Assembly: GCA_964406575.1 (NCBI GenBank)
Contig: CAYOSH010000018.1
Coordinates: 31,746-95,745, forward strand
Direction: 5' to 3'
Length of the DNA: 64,000 bases
Source of the DNA: WTAW01 sp964406575
Lineage (GTDB): Bacteria; Acidobacteriota; Aminicenantia; Aminicenantales; Aminicenantaceae
Shown here: positions 1 to 8,093 of the stretch, in pieces
Layout of the letters: every line of letters starts with the position of its first letter
Position numbering within the stretch: the stretch's first letter is position 1
Made by a program: the position numbers and the translations under genes
Notes under the pieces: model-generated
What the model was told of the DNA's origin: nothing
Database searches by the model: none
The model's input: the letters and a program-made list of their open reading frames with translations, nothing else

Positions 1-2541
1 GATGAGTTTGTCTCGGCAACAAGCCTTGTGGTTGTCGTTCAGGGAGAGGAAGGACGTATCAAAGATTTCGCCGACGCTCTGGCACCGCGCATATTGGAAG
101 TCAAATATTCACAGCAAGATGAAAAAAGTTTGTTCCGGCGTGTGGATTACAAGACCGAGATCGATTTTCTGAAAGAACACGGCTTGATGTTGATCAAGGA
201 GGAGGATTTAAAGAACCTCAAAGATGTCTTTATGGATCCCAACCTCACGGGCCTATTGGCCAACCTGAATAATTCGATGGAAAAGGAATATGTCGGTCAG
301 CAAGAATCCATATCCACGCGTGAGAAAGAAGATGGCGCGGTTGTGTTCTTGGACGGGATCGAGAGTTTAGTCGAAGGATTGAAAAGTGCGGCTCAAGGTG
401 AGGATCTCTCTGAATCCGATGTGCACAGCATTGCGGATAAGCTCCTCTTCGGAGAGCCCTATTTTCTCTCCTATGATAAAAAAGCCCTTGTCCTTAATGC
501 CGTACCAAACTTCACGATGATGGATACAGATTTTATAGTTCTGGGGACAGATGCGGTCCAGGAGATCCTCCATGAGATGTCAGTGGACTATCCAGATGTC
601 CGTGCGGGGCTCACCGGAATGATTGCCGTCGGCCGGGATGAGATGGTCTATGCTAAGCAGAGTCTGGGGTATACCACCGTGATCGCCATTATTGCCATTT
701 TGCTCCTGCTTATGGTGTCCTTCCGAATGTGGGTAGCTCCTGTGTTGGCCATTGCCAATCTTCTGGTGGGGCTCATTTGGGCGGTGGGGACTGCTGCGGT
801 TGTTGTGGGTCAATTGAACATCATGACCCAGATGATGGCCGTGATTCTTCTGGGTTTGGGGATTGATTTTTCGATTCATCTGATCTCCGGTGTCACAGAA
901 CGCAGGGCTGCGGGCGATACCATTGCCGATGCCATGGAAAAGACATTTATCAATAGCGGAAAAGGCATATTAACTGGAGCTGTGACCACAGCGTGTGCTT
1001 TTTTGACGATGAGCATCAGCCAATCCCGTGGATTGAAGGAAATGGGATTGGTGACCGGTACGGGCCTCCTTGCCATTCTGTTGGCCACACTTCTGTTCCT
1101 GCCTTCTCTTTTAGTAATCAGAGAACGACGTCTGGATAGAAAACGGACAAAGAAAAAAGATACGGTAACATTTGTTCAGCGCGATATCAGTTTTCGGTTC
1201 ATGGGTCGCGTAGCTGTGTGGTTGAGCACTCATTATATGTTCACGATCCTGTTTGCTCTGAGCGTGACGCTCGTTCTGGCCTGGTATGGGTCGAAAATCA
1301 CATTCGATCACAACTATATGAATATCGAAGCTAAAGGACTGACCTCTATCGAACTCCAGGATGTCGTGCTCGAGAAATTTGACCTGAGTATGGATTACGC
1401 CCTGATTCTGGCTGATAATATCGATGAGTCCCGTAAATTTGCTGAAGCGTGCAAAGATCTCGGATCAGTGGCCATCGCAGAGGATATCTCTCTTTACCTG
1501 CCTTCTGCTGAACAGCAGCAACAGAGAAGGCCTAACATTAAGGACATAGAGAACAAGATGCAATCCACCCCCATCAAGGACAATATCCTTCGTGATGACC
1601 TTCTAAGTTTTTATAAAGAGGTCGAGAGGCTCGAGATGAATATCATGGAAGTCCAGGATTTGGCTTATCTTGGGGGACAGGACAAGGTGGATAACAAGTG
1701 CAAGACGATTGTGGGTGATCCCGAGAGGCCCGATTCTAGAAACATCATTCAGGAGTTGTTGCGCGTATTAGAGGGTGATCAAACACAAATTCTGAAGGGA
1801 TTGCCCGGTTTTCAAGACCGCTTTGCGCCTTATTTTAAGAAATCTGTGATCGGGATGGCATCTACAGAGCCGCTGAAACTCGAAGATCTGCCGGTTTCCA
1901 TTCTTGACCGCTACAGCAACCCAAAGCGGGATCAGTTTTTAGTGACGGTCTTTCCCAAGGGAAATATCTGGCAGGATGCTGAATTTCTTCGCAGATTCGA
2001 CGATGACCTGGAAAGTGTGAGCGACAAAGCCACAGGGATGCCCCCTGTGTTTCAGGCGCTGATCGAGATCATCGGGCGCGATGGGCGAAACGCCATTGTC
2101 CTCACAGTTGTCATCATTTTTATTTTACTCTGGGTCGATTTTCGAAGCCCGGTTTATGCTTTGATTGCCATGATCCCTTTGGCCTGTGGGGTGCTCTGGA
2201 TGGTGGGATTGATGAAGCTGACAGGACAGCAGCTCACGGTGATGAATATCATGGGTCTTCCGATGATCGTAGGGATCGGGATTGATGACGGTGTCCACAT
2301 CCTTCACCGATGGAAATACGAGGGGAATAGGAAGACAAACACTGTTTTTTCCAGCACTGGAAAAGCGATCTTGTTGACATCTCTCACCACAATGCTGGCC
2401 TTCGGGTCCCTGATCTTTTCCATCTGGCGCGGCTTCGGACATCTGGGCGCAGCCCTCTTCCTCGGTGTGGGCGCCTGTTTTCTCGCTACGGTCCTTATCC
2501 TTCCCGGTATCATCGGATTCCTCGAAAGGAGAAGCTCTTAA
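1..2541 (+). CDS. RND-superfamily exporter (MMPL/HAE3-like), 5' end outside window
   Basis: The reading frame is open to base 1, so the N-terminus lies outside the window; the GTG at 28 is only the first internal start-like codon. The visible part (about 845 residues) has two hydrophobic blocks of several membrane segments, around residues 215-370 and 690-835 counted from base 28. They are separated by a large hydrophilic, presumably periplasmic, region (about 430-680). Each block carries the RND-type motif with acidic residues in a membrane helix, GLGIDFSIHL near 277 and GIGIDDGVHIL near 749. This is the layout of hydrophobe/amphiphile exporters of the HAE3/MMPL type, which use the proton gradient and often handle lipids or hopanoids. 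The LolA-like protein and beta-barrel downstream suggest export of a lipidic compound to the outer membrane. The substrate cannot be read from the sequence. Confidence 0.88.
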   Translation, partial: DEFVSATSLVVVVQGEEGRIKDFADALAPRILEVKYSQQDEKSLFRRVDYKTEIDFLKEHGLMLIKEEDLKNLKDVFMDPNLTGLLANLNNSMEKEYVGQQESISTREKEDGAVVFLDGIESLVEGLKSAAQGEDLSESDVHSIADKLLFGEPYFLSYDKKALVLNAVPNFTMMDTDFIVLGTDAVQEILHEMSVDYPDVRAGLTGMIAVGRDEMVYAKQSLGYTTVIAIIAILLLLMVSFRMWVAPVLAIANLLVGLIWAVGTAAVVVGQLNIMTQMMAVILLGLGIDFSIHLISGVTERRAAGDTIADAMEKTFINSGKGILTGAVTTACAFLTMSISQSRGLKEMGLVTGTGLLAILLATLLFLPSLLVIRERRLDRKRTKKKDTVTFVQRDISFRFMGRVAVWLSTHYMFTILFALSVTLVLAWYGSKITFDHNYMNIEAKGLTSIELQDVVLEKFDLSMDYALILADNIDESRKFAEACKDLGSVAIAEDISLYLPSAEQQQQRRPNIKDIENKMQSTPIKDNILRDDLLSFYKEVERLEMNIMEVQDLAYLGGQDKVDNKCKTIVGDPERPDSRNIIQELLRVLEGDQTQILKGLPGFQDRFAPYFKKSVIGMASTEPLKLEDLPVSILDRYSNPKRDQFLVTVFPKGNIWQDAEFLRRFDDDLESVSDKATGMPPVFQALIEIIGRDGRNAIVLTVVIIFILLWVDFRSPVYALIAMIPLACGVLWMVGLMKLTGQQLTVMNIMGLPMIVGIGIDDGVHILHRWKYEGNRKTNTVFSSTGKAILLTSLTTMLAFGSLIFSIWRGFGHLGAALFLGVGACFLATVLILPGIIGFLERRSS

Positions 2542-2543
2542 AA

Positions 2544-2645
2544 ATGCGGGATGCGATTTTTGTTTTGATTAATCTTCCCGTGCTTATCATTTCCGCATCG
2601 ATCATTCTGTTCCATATTTCGCGTAAAAAATGGAAGGGGGATTGA
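2544..2645 (+). CDS. Small single-span membrane protein (33 aa), possible symporter accessory subunit
   Basis: An ATG two bases after the exporter stop opens a 33-codon frame ending in TGA at 2643-2645. The peptide starts MRDAIFVLINLPVL, has one hydrophobic span (about residues 5-24) and ends in a basic tail (ISRKKWKGD). Three bases later comes the remnant of a sodium:solute symporter. Small one-helix proteins are often encoded directly before symporters of that family, so an accessory role is plausible, though I have no specific family match. If so, it is now an orphan, because its partner gene is cut off after about 55 codons. It could also be translationally coupled to the exporter. Confidence 0.45.
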   Translation: MRDAIFVLINLPVLIISASIILFHISRKKWKGD

Positions 2646-2648
2646 GGA

Positions 2649-2870
2649 GTGAATGTCTACAATATGCTCACCAATCCGGTGGCCTTTGTCATTTTCCTCC
2701 TGAGGCTGTTTCTTCCCGTTTTTATCGGTTTCCTCACCTTCCGGAGAACAAAAGATCAAGTCGATTTTTTCGTTGGCGGCCGGGCTATGGACAAATTTGT
2801 CGTCGCTTTCTCAGCCCAAGGAATAATGCATGAGGAGCCGCGTTGTTCATCTTTGTACAAGGATTCCTGA
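2649..2870 (+). pseudogene. Truncated sodium:solute symporter (SSS family), N-terminal remnant
   Basis: The first 55 or so codons (GTG at 2649, or ATG at 2664) encode a hydrophobic helix. The stretch RRTKDQVDFFVGGRAMDKF follows, which is the typical start of SSS-family symporters (family pattern: R-x-T-x-x-x-x-F-F-x-G-G-R). The match stops near 2815 after VVAFSA, where the family continues into helix 2. Here the frame runs through unrelated codons to a stop at 2868-2870. Full-length members have 480-600 residues, so more than 85 percent is missing. The sequence just downstream (2880-2979) looks like the end of an insertion sequence, which could explain the loss. Confidence 0.7.
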
Positions 2871-2943
2871 TTGAAAAATAGAACTGTCCCCGCTAATTAC
2901 CCCATTTAATTGCGTCGGGGTGGTGATAAAATAATCAATGGAC

Positions 2944-2979
2944 AGTGGAATGATTAACATTAGTGGAATGATTTACATT
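2944..2979. repeat. Two tandem 18-bp direct repeats, possible IS end
   Basis: Two 18-bp units (2944-2961 and 2962-2979) differ at one base; the unit begins AGTGGAATGATT. Tandem GTGGAA-containing units are common at the ends of IS21-type elements, where they bind the transposase. Here they lie between the truncated symporter and the LolA-like gene, about 27 bp before the latter's start. No transposase gene is present. The IS interpretation is inference. Confidence 0.5.
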
Positions 2980-3005
2980 AAAGGATTACGAATGGAGGTC
3001 ATCTC

Positions 3006-3767
3006 ATGAAACAATTATTGCACGCATTCATAATTTTCCCTCTTTTAGTTTTGGCGTCCTATGGTCAGGAACTCACAGGGAAGGATATCATCCAGAAAGT
3101 CAACGACACCATAAACGTCGAAACGAGTCATGGCACAGCGAAGATGACTATCGTGACCACCTCCGGCAGTAAACGGACATTCGTTCAGGAATCGTGGAGC
3201 AAAGACAAGGGAGAAAAAAACCTTGTGCGCTACTTAGAACCGCAGAGAGTTAAAGATCAGGCTATTTTAATGCTGAATAATGCGGATGATATCTGGATGT
3301 TTTTTCCACGCACGCAGCGGGTGAGGAAATTGGCGACCCATGCGAAGAAACAGAAAATGCAAGGGAGCGATTTCTCCTACGAAGATATGGGAAGCGGTGA
3401 TGCCTTCATCAAGGACTATGTGTCCAAAAGGCTCGAGGATGAGGAAAACGAGGGGTATGATTGCTTCAAGCTGGAGCTCACGCGCAAACGGGAGAGCGAT
3501 ATGTCCTATTCGCGCCTGATCATCTGGGTCATCAAGGCAAACTTTGTGCCCGTCACCATCGATTATTATGATGAAAATGATCCTTCACGAAAGGTGAAAC
3601 GATTGGTCCAGAGCGACATCCAGGTGGTTGACGGCATCCCCACCGCCATGAAAGCTGTGATGTTCAACCTGAAAGACAACACGCAGACAGAGCTGGAAAT
3701 GCTAGAGGTCGAATTCAATATCCCTCTAGATGATAGCCTGTTTACAGAAAGGGCGCTAAAAAAATGA
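3006..3767 (+). CDS. Outer-membrane lipoprotein-sorting (LolA-like) periplasmic protein
   Basis: The 253-residue protein has a signal peptide (MKQLLHAFIIFPLLVLASYG) and a ribosome-binding GGAGG at about 2993-2997. The mature part follows the pattern of the LolA-like family often encoded beside RND exporters. It starts with repeated amphipathic beta-strands and has a region rich in W, F and Y (DIWMFFPRTQRVRKL) around residues 95-112. Such proteins are thought to carry hydrophobic cargo across the periplasm. The next gene overlaps it by four bases (ATGA), so translation is probably coupled to the beta-barrel. Together with the upstream exporter this forms an inner membrane, periplasm and outer membrane set. 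It is not a canonical LolA, as it is longer and lies outside a lol locus. Confidence 0.8.
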   Translation: MKQLLHAFIIFPLLVLASYGQELTGKDIIQKVNDTINVETSHGTAKMTIVTTSGSKRTFVQESWSKDKGEKNLVRYLEPQRVKDQAILMLNNADDIWMFFPRTQRVRKLATHAKKQKMQGSDFSYEDMGSGDAFIKDYVSKRLEDEENEGYDCFKLELTRKRESDMSYSRLIIWVIKANFVPVTIDYYDENDPSRKVKRLVQSDIQVVDGIPTAMKAVMFNLKDNTQTELEMLEVEFNIPLDDSLFTERALKK

Positions 3768-4975
3768 AAAAACGAGCGATCATATTTACAAGATCGGTGT
3801 TTATTCTGGGGGTGTTGGGCTTGATGGCGCTTTCCTTAATGGCCCAGGAAAAAGTGGAACTTTTCGGATACTATGAATCGCAGATCCTGGGCACACAGCT
3901 CAAAGGAGATTTTTACCAGTTGTTCACAAACAAGCTGCGGGTGGACCTGAAATCAGAGCTTTCCGAGAATATAACCTTTGCCGCCAATTTTGACTATATC
4001 AATTATTTGGGGAAGACCGAATGGAATGTCCTGGATTTTCTTTCGGAAGAGCTTGTTTCGACTGTTCCCGAAGAGATGCGTCCTTTTTATGTCATTGCCT
4101 TTTCCAATGACACGTTTCTGGATAATGCGTACATAAAGCTCAGCTTTAAACCCTTTGACCTGACAGTGGGAAAGCAGCAGATCTCGTTGGGGACAGGATA
4201 TGTCTGGAATCCGACCGATGTGTTCAACATCAAAGATGTCCTTGACCCGACCTATGAGCAACCTGGACATACGGCTCTCCGGTTGGATATCCCGTTGGGT
4301 TCATTATATACGCTCACGACCCTCTATTCACCCGAAGAGACCTGGGAAAAATCGACTAAACTCATCCAACTCAAAGGGAATATTTCTCATTTCGACTATT
4401 ACGTTATTGCTGTGGAGAGGATCTGGCCTTTTCATGATTATACAGAGTTCGATCCTGCAAACATGAATTTTCTGGATGTCTCAGAAAAGCGAAAAATGCT
4501 GGGCGGGAGTACGGTTGGCGAGCTTCTGGGCTTGGGTGTGTGGGCGGAGTACGCCTACAACTGGATGGCAAAGTCAGACGATTTTTATGAGCTCGTAGTC
4601 GGCGCCGATTATACATTCGATTTCCAGACGTATGTCACGATGGAGTACTATCGCAATACTTTGGGGAAATCCGATTATAAAGACTATGACATCAACGACT
4701 GGATGCGTTTTCTTTCCGCAGAACAGAAGGCCATCTGCCGCGATCAGGCTTATGTGTTTGTCCAGCATCCGGCCACAGATTTGTTAGACGTCGGTCTGCA
4801 AACCGTCTATTGTTTTTCAGATGGGAGCCTGGCCCTTGTTCCTACGCTCGGCTATTCACTCTCCGATAATGTGGTGATCTATGCCTATCTGAATTTTAAC
4901 CTCGGAAAGGAGGGGACGGTCTACGGAAAAAACATGGGGAATGGGGGATTGCTCAGACTGAGAGCTTATTTTTAA
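3764..4975 (+). CDS. Outer-membrane beta-barrel protein (DUF1302/porin-like)
   Basis: The 403-residue product has a signal peptide ending near residue 27 (LSLMAQ). Alternating hydrophobic and aromatic beta-strands follow throughout. The C-terminus ends in phenylalanine (LLRLRAYF), the usual signature for insertion by the BAM machinery. The start overlaps the stop of the LolA-like gene (ATGA), so the two are translationally coupled. Family and context suggest it is the outer-membrane part of the RND/LolA-like export system. Residues 130-170, including VGKQQISLGTGYVWNP, resemble the conserved strand region of DUF1302-type barrels. The substrate is unknown. Confidence 0.78.
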   Translation: MKKRAIIFTRSVFILGVLGLMALSLMAQEKVELFGYYESQILGTQLKGDFYQLFTNKLRVDLKSELSENITFAANFDYINYLGKTEWNVLDFLSEELVSTVPEEMRPFYVIAFSNDTFLDNAYIKLSFKPFDLTVGKQQISLGTGYVWNPTDVFNIKDVLDPTYEQPGHTALRLDIPLGSLYTLTTLYSPEETWEKSTKLIQLKGNISHFDYYVIAVERIWPFHDYTEFDPANMNFLDVSEKRKMLGGSTVGELLGLGVWAEYAYNWMAKSDDFYELVVGADYTFDFQTYVTMEYYRNTLGKSDYKDYDINDWMRFLSAEQKAICRDQAYVFVQHPATDLLDVGLQTVYCFSDGSLALVPTLGYSLSDNVVIYAYLNFNLGKEGTVYGKNMGNGGLLRLRAYF

Positions 4976-5024
4976 TGGGGATGGTAAAAGAGAAAGTGAG
5001 AACCTCTGATCTCCTGCCCGAGTG

Positions 5025-5048
5025 AAAAAGGGGAGAGTCCTCTTTTTT
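5025..5048 (+). terminator. Probable intrinsic terminator after the export operon
   Basis: An A-rich, GGGGA stem with a GAG loop pairs imperfectly with TCCTC and runs into six T residues. It lies about 50 bp after the beta-barrel stop and just before the promoter of the aminopeptidase gene. It resembles the GGGGACTGTCCCC hairpins elsewhere in the window and may be a diverged copy. Confidence 0.55.
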
Positions 5049-5052
5049 GATT

Positions 5053-5080
5053 TTGACATCTTGTTTTCTACTGTTATAAA
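5053..5080 (+). promoter_or_regulatory. Sigma70-type promoter for the Xaa-Pro aminopeptidase gene
   Basis: A perfect -35 hexamer TTGACA (5053-5058) is followed by a 16-bp spacer and TATAAA (5075-5080). Transcription would start near 5087, giving a leader of about 60 nt with GGGAGGG before the ATG at 5147. Confidence 0.65.
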
Positions 5081-5146
5081 CTAATCCACTCTTGAATCCA
5101 TTCATTTTCCTTTTAACAATAAAAAAGGTTTTTAGGGAGGGCTTCA

Positions 5147-6490
5147 ATGAATAAGCGGATTATTCCCCGTGTATTTTTTATTTTCCTGATTTTAATTCTT
5201 TTGCTTCAATCCTATACTTTTGCGCAGAGAACTGGCTACACCAAAGAGGAATTCATGCGCCGCCGGGCCGCCCTTATGGAAGAGGTTTCGGACGGAATTA
5301 TTGTACTCTTCGGGGATGCCACCTCACAATCCGGAGCCCATTTCCGCCAGGACAACGACTTTTACTACTTTTGTGGCCGGGAGGATGTAAACGCCATTTT
5401 GATTATGATCCCGCGGATGAAGCAGACCATATTGTTTTTGCCCCAGACATCGGAACGCGAAGATATGTTCCATGGGATAAATTTGTTGAAAGATCCGGAT
5501 GCTAAGGAAAAAACCGGCCTTTCCTCCATTCAATCGCTGGATCTTTTTGATGAATATCTTGCACGTTGGTCTGGAAGAATGGACAATAAACTTCACGTCC
5601 GCCTTTCACCCAGGGATACGGTCGACATGGCTCGCTATGAATATAAACTTTTTCAGGCTCGAAAAAACAGAATTTTTTATAACGATCAGATTTCACTGGA
5701 TAATTACCGGGTGAATAAACTCGAAGAACGTTACCCATTCTGTGAATTTAAGGATGTTACTCCTTTTATCGATGCGATGAGGGTGATCAAAAGCCCGGAG
5801 GAAATAGAGGTGTTAAGACGAAACGGCAAGCTTTCAGCAGAAGCGGTCAAACAGGCGATGCTTGCCGGAAAACCGGGAGTCTATGAATACGAGATCGAAG
5901 CAGCGGCGATGGCCGTTATATTGAGACACGGAGCAAGACGTTTTGCCTATCCGCCTATAGTTGGATCAGGACCGAACTCCTGTATTCTCCATTATGCAGA
6001 GAATTCCCGGAAGGTTGAAGATGGCGATATCATCCTCATGGATTTTGGAGGAGATCTGGATTACATGTGCATGGACATCAGCCGGACCTGGCCGGCCATG
6101 GGAAAGTTCACGGATGAACAAAGAGAGGTTTACACCATTGCTTTAGAAGTCCAAAAAGCTTCGATCGAAGCCTATCGTCCCGGCGTAACAGCTGCAGATG
6201 TGCAAAAGTATGTGGCTAAAAAGATGAAAGAAATGGGAATAAATACAAGAGGCCAGAGAGGTGGGATTGGCCACGGTGTGGGGATGGCCACGCATGATGT
6301 GGGCCCCATGAGCCTTCTACGGGAGGGGATGGTATTTGCTATAGAGCCGGGCCTGTATTACCCGGAGAAGAACCTAGGTGTCAGAATCGAAGACACGGTC
6401 TTGATCACCAAGGACGGCTGCGAAGTCCTCAGCAAAGACGTCCCCAAAGAGATCGCCGATGTCGAGAAACTTCTTGCCTCCCGTAAATAA
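5147..6490 (+). CDS. Secreted Xaa-Pro aminopeptidase (M24B metallopeptidase)
   Basis: The 447-residue protein has an N-terminal signal peptide (about residues 1-27), an aminopeptidase-P N-terminal domain (about 30-170) and a C-terminal pita-bread M24 domain (about 205-440). The five metal ligands are visible: the two aspartates in MDFGGDLDYMCMD (about 300 and 310), His in GIGHGVGMATHDVG (about 376), Glu in AIEPGLYY (about 400) and Glu in VRIEDTVLI (about 415). It removes an N-terminal residue preceding proline. With a signal peptide it should act in the periplasm or outside the cell, which fits a peptide-degrading lifestyle. It has its own promoter upstream. The length is normal for the family and nothing looks damaged. 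Confidence 0.93.
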   Translation: MNKRIIPRVFFIFLILILLLQSYTFAQRTGYTKEEFMRRRAALMEEVSDGIIVLFGDATSQSGAHFRQDNDFYYFCGREDVNAILIMIPRMKQTILFLPQTSEREDMFHGINLLKDPDAKEKTGLSSIQSLDLFDEYLARWSGRMDNKLHVRLSPRDTVDMARYEYKLFQARKNRIFYNDQISLDNYRVNKLEERYPFCEFKDVTPFIDAMRVIKSPEEIEVLRRNGKLSAEAVKQAMLAGKPGVYEYEIEAAAMAVILRHGARRFAYPPIVGSGPNSCILHYAENSRKVEDGDIILMDFGGDLDYMCMDISRTWPAMGKFTDEQREVYTIALEVQKASIEAYRPGVTAADVQKYVAKKMKEMGINTRGQRGGIGHGVGMATHDVGPMSLLREGMVFAIEPGLYYPEKNLGVRIEDTVLITKDGCEVLSKDVPKEIADVEKLLASRK

Positions 6491-6500
6491 AAAGGGAAAT

Positions 6501-6522
6501 AAAAGGGGACTGTCCCCTTTTT
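6501..6522. repeat. GGGGACTGTCCCC hairpin, copy 1
   Basis: A 10-bp perfect stem (AAAAGGGGAC paired with GTCCCCTTTT) surrounds a single-base centre. The A and T runs on the two sides make it a possible bidirectional terminator between the aminopeptidase gene and the convergent genes on the minus strand. Copies 2 and 3 lie at 6537 and 12825, with a partial relic near 2883. Confidence 0.75.
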
Positions 6523-6536
6523 CCAGGGGTAAACAG

Positions 6537-6559
6537 AAAAGGGGACTGTCACCTTTTTT
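6537..6559. repeat. GGGGACTGTCACC hairpin, copy 2
   Basis: This copy is the same as copy 1 with one stem mismatch (C to A). It overlaps the 3' end of the PIN-domain remnant and supplies that frame's stop codon (TGA, complement of 6549-6551). Confidence 0.7.
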
Positions 6560-6829
6560 CTGAATTGTATTCACTAATGTAGAGGATTCCAGGTAGCTCT
6601 TTTATTTTCCGATAGAGCTTTTTATCTGCAGTGATCAGATGGCAACCTGCTATCTGAGCAAAACCCACATAAGAGGAATCATAGACAGTCATGCTAAATT
6701 TTCTCGTTAGCATTACAGCATGATTCACGATCTGGAGATTGACCGGCAATAAAATTTCCATGTCATAGTGAGTGGAAAGAGATCTATAAAAAATCGAAAA
6801 ATTCGTAAAATTTGTTGCTCTCAGTAATA
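6549..6829 (-). pseudogene. C-terminal remnant of a PIN-domain (VapC-type) ribonuclease toxin
   Basis: From the ATG at 6761 the frame encodes 70 residues including TVYDSSYVGFAQIAGCHLIT and ADKKLYRKI, which match the C-terminal half of PIN domains (conserved YD, then TAD). The frame stays open upstream to about 6829 without a start, reading RILLRATNFTNF, which also looks PIN-like. It then runs into the end of the URO-D-like gene. The N-terminal third with the first catalytic aspartate is missing, and there is no antitoxin gene beside it. It should therefore be inactive. A GGGGACTGTCACC hairpin sits at its 3' end. Confidence 0.6.
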
Positions 6830-7960
6830 TCCTGTTTCCTCTGCAGCCTCAGCCAAGGTCTGTGTGTTCTCCCTCTTTGTGTATGGTGCGATGGAGCATG
6901 CGGTGCTGAGGATATAGCCGCCTCCGGATTTGCCGACCTCGATCCTGTGTGCAGCATCCCTTTTCACAGTTTCAACGCTTCCTTGAAGCAAAACATTGAT
7001 GGGATCGATATTTCCTTTGATAAAGATTTTTTCTCCCACGCGTTCTTTGGCATCTTCCAGCCGGACGTTGCCGATGGGAGGTGAATCCAAACATTCAATA
7101 CCCGAAACTCCCGATTCCGCCATCATCTCCAACCGGTCGTTGATCGCTCCACATGTATGAATATAAACATGTGTGCCCACAGAGCGAACCGCGCTCGCTA
7201 TCTGGCTCTCAAACGGCTGAACGAATTTTCGGTAAAATTCCGGGGATATAAAACCCGCACCTGCATAAGGCGAGGATATCTTCACGGCATCAACTCCTAT
7301 CTCTGTCTGGTCAAGGGCGATCTTTGTGACTCCTCGAGTATATCTCTGCAGGATTTCAATGGATTTCAGAGGTTCTTCGATGAGATACATCATTGCATTT
7401 TTTACACCGAAGAGATGGAGGAAGTAATCGAATGGCGATGTGACCTCTCCATGTATGGAGAAACGATTGCTCACCTTCTCCTTTATAAGATGAAAAATAT
7501 CATAGCCATGGTGTGGGTCGATAGGAAAGTCCAAGCCTTGAGAGACCGGGATAAAATCGATATTTTCAGTAATGTTATCGGGGTTGACATTTTCTATTAG
7601 CGGTCTGCGAACGATGTTAGCTGAGTAGTGCCTCGGGAGATCATCCGGAGGGAATGCGGTTCGGTCGCCATTTTTCCAGGTGATGACTTCCTGCTTCTTT
7701 TCCTTTTCGATCTTGAGGATCTGCTGCATCCATTGGCTCGAATGCCCATGAAGGCTGATGAGGATGCCGTCGAAAAGGTAGATCTCTCTAAGCTTGAGGA
7801 GCGCTTCCGCAAAAACATCTTTAGAGAACCAAAGTTCAAGGGGGCGGGAGCCCGTTTGGAGGAGCATGTGTCCGATGCTCATCTGACACATGACGGGCAC
7901 ACGATCCGGCTCCTCAATGTTCATGGCCTTGGCCATGCGTTCTTTGGAATTCATCATCAT
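6821..7960 (-). CDS. Uroporphyrinogen decarboxylase-like (URO-D superfamily) protein
   Basis: The 379-residue protein starts MNSKERMAKAMNIEEPDRVP, the typical opening of URO-D superfamily members. It continues through a TIM-barrel pattern, with a conserved C-terminal HTCGAINDRLEMMAESG stretch (about 270-290) and KGNIDPINVL near 318. Such stand-alone proteins are generally not heme enzymes; related members are corrinoid or thiol methyltransferases, and most are uncharacterised. No heme genes lie nearby. The start lies in a 20-bp tandem duplication, so 7960 and the next two in-frame ATG codons are alternatives. The stop overlaps the PIN remnant. A second, distant family member is at 47808. The substrate is unknown. 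Confidence 0.8.
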   Translation of the reverse strand: MMMNSKERMAKAMNIEEPDRVPVMCQMSIGHMLLQTGSRPLELWFSKDVFAEALLKLREIYLFDGILISLHGHSSQWMQQILKIEKEKKQEVITWKNGDRTAFPPDDLPRHYSANIVRRPLIENVNPDNITENIDFIPVSQGLDFPIDPHHGYDIFHLIKEKVSNRFSIHGEVTSPFDYFLHLFGVKNAMMYLIEEPLKSIEILQRYTRGVTKIALDQTEIGVDAVKISSPYAGAGFISPEFYRKFVQPFESQIASAVRSVGTHVYIHTCGAINDRLEMMAESGVSGIECLDSPPIGNVRLEDAKERVGEKIFIKGNIDPINVLLQGSVETVKRDAAHRIEVGKSGGGYILSTACSIAPYTKRENTQTLAEAAEETGYY

Positions 7961-7980
7961 TCTTTGGAACTCATCATCAT
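7941..7980. repeat. 20-bp tandem duplication across the start of the URO-D-like gene
   Basis: Units 7941-7960 and 7961-7980 differ at one base. On the minus strand each reads ATGATGATGA followed by TTCCAAAGA with one variable base. Because the unit is not a multiple of three, the upstream copy makes a seven-codon mini-frame (MMMSSKE) whose TGA overlaps the real ATG run. Confidence 0.8.
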
Positions 7981-7984
7981 ATTA

Positions 7985-8013
7985 GGAATAATGCGAATCA
8001 CCGAGCAAGTCAA
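7985..8013 (-). promoter_or_regulatory. Possible promoter of the URO-D-like gene
   Basis: On the minus strand TTGACT (8013-8008) is followed by a 17-bp spacer and TATTCC (7990-7985). The predicted start of transcription falls near 7978, inside the duplicated ATG run, leaving a very short leader. The -10 match is weak. Confidence 0.35.
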
Positions 8014-8057
8014 GCAAAAAAAGGTTTGCAGCTGTTTCCAAAAAATATATGTGATTT

Positions 8058-8071
8058 TTGACTTCAGTCAA
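8058..8071. promoter_or_regulatory. FNR/CRP-type operator (TTGAC-N4-GTCAA)
   Basis: TTGACTTCAGTCAA is a perfect inverted repeat with the spacing of FNR-family sites (consensus TTGAT-N4-ATCAA). Its centre lies at 8064.5. With the -10 element at 8094-8099 and a start of transcription near 8106, the centre is at -41.5, the standard position for class II activation by FNR/CRP-family regulators. The downstream gene encodes a hemerythrin/PAS protein, which fits control by oxygen, nitric oxide or redox state. Confidence 0.6.
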
Positions 8072-8093
8072 TTCTTTCTGCGAGAGATCTAGT

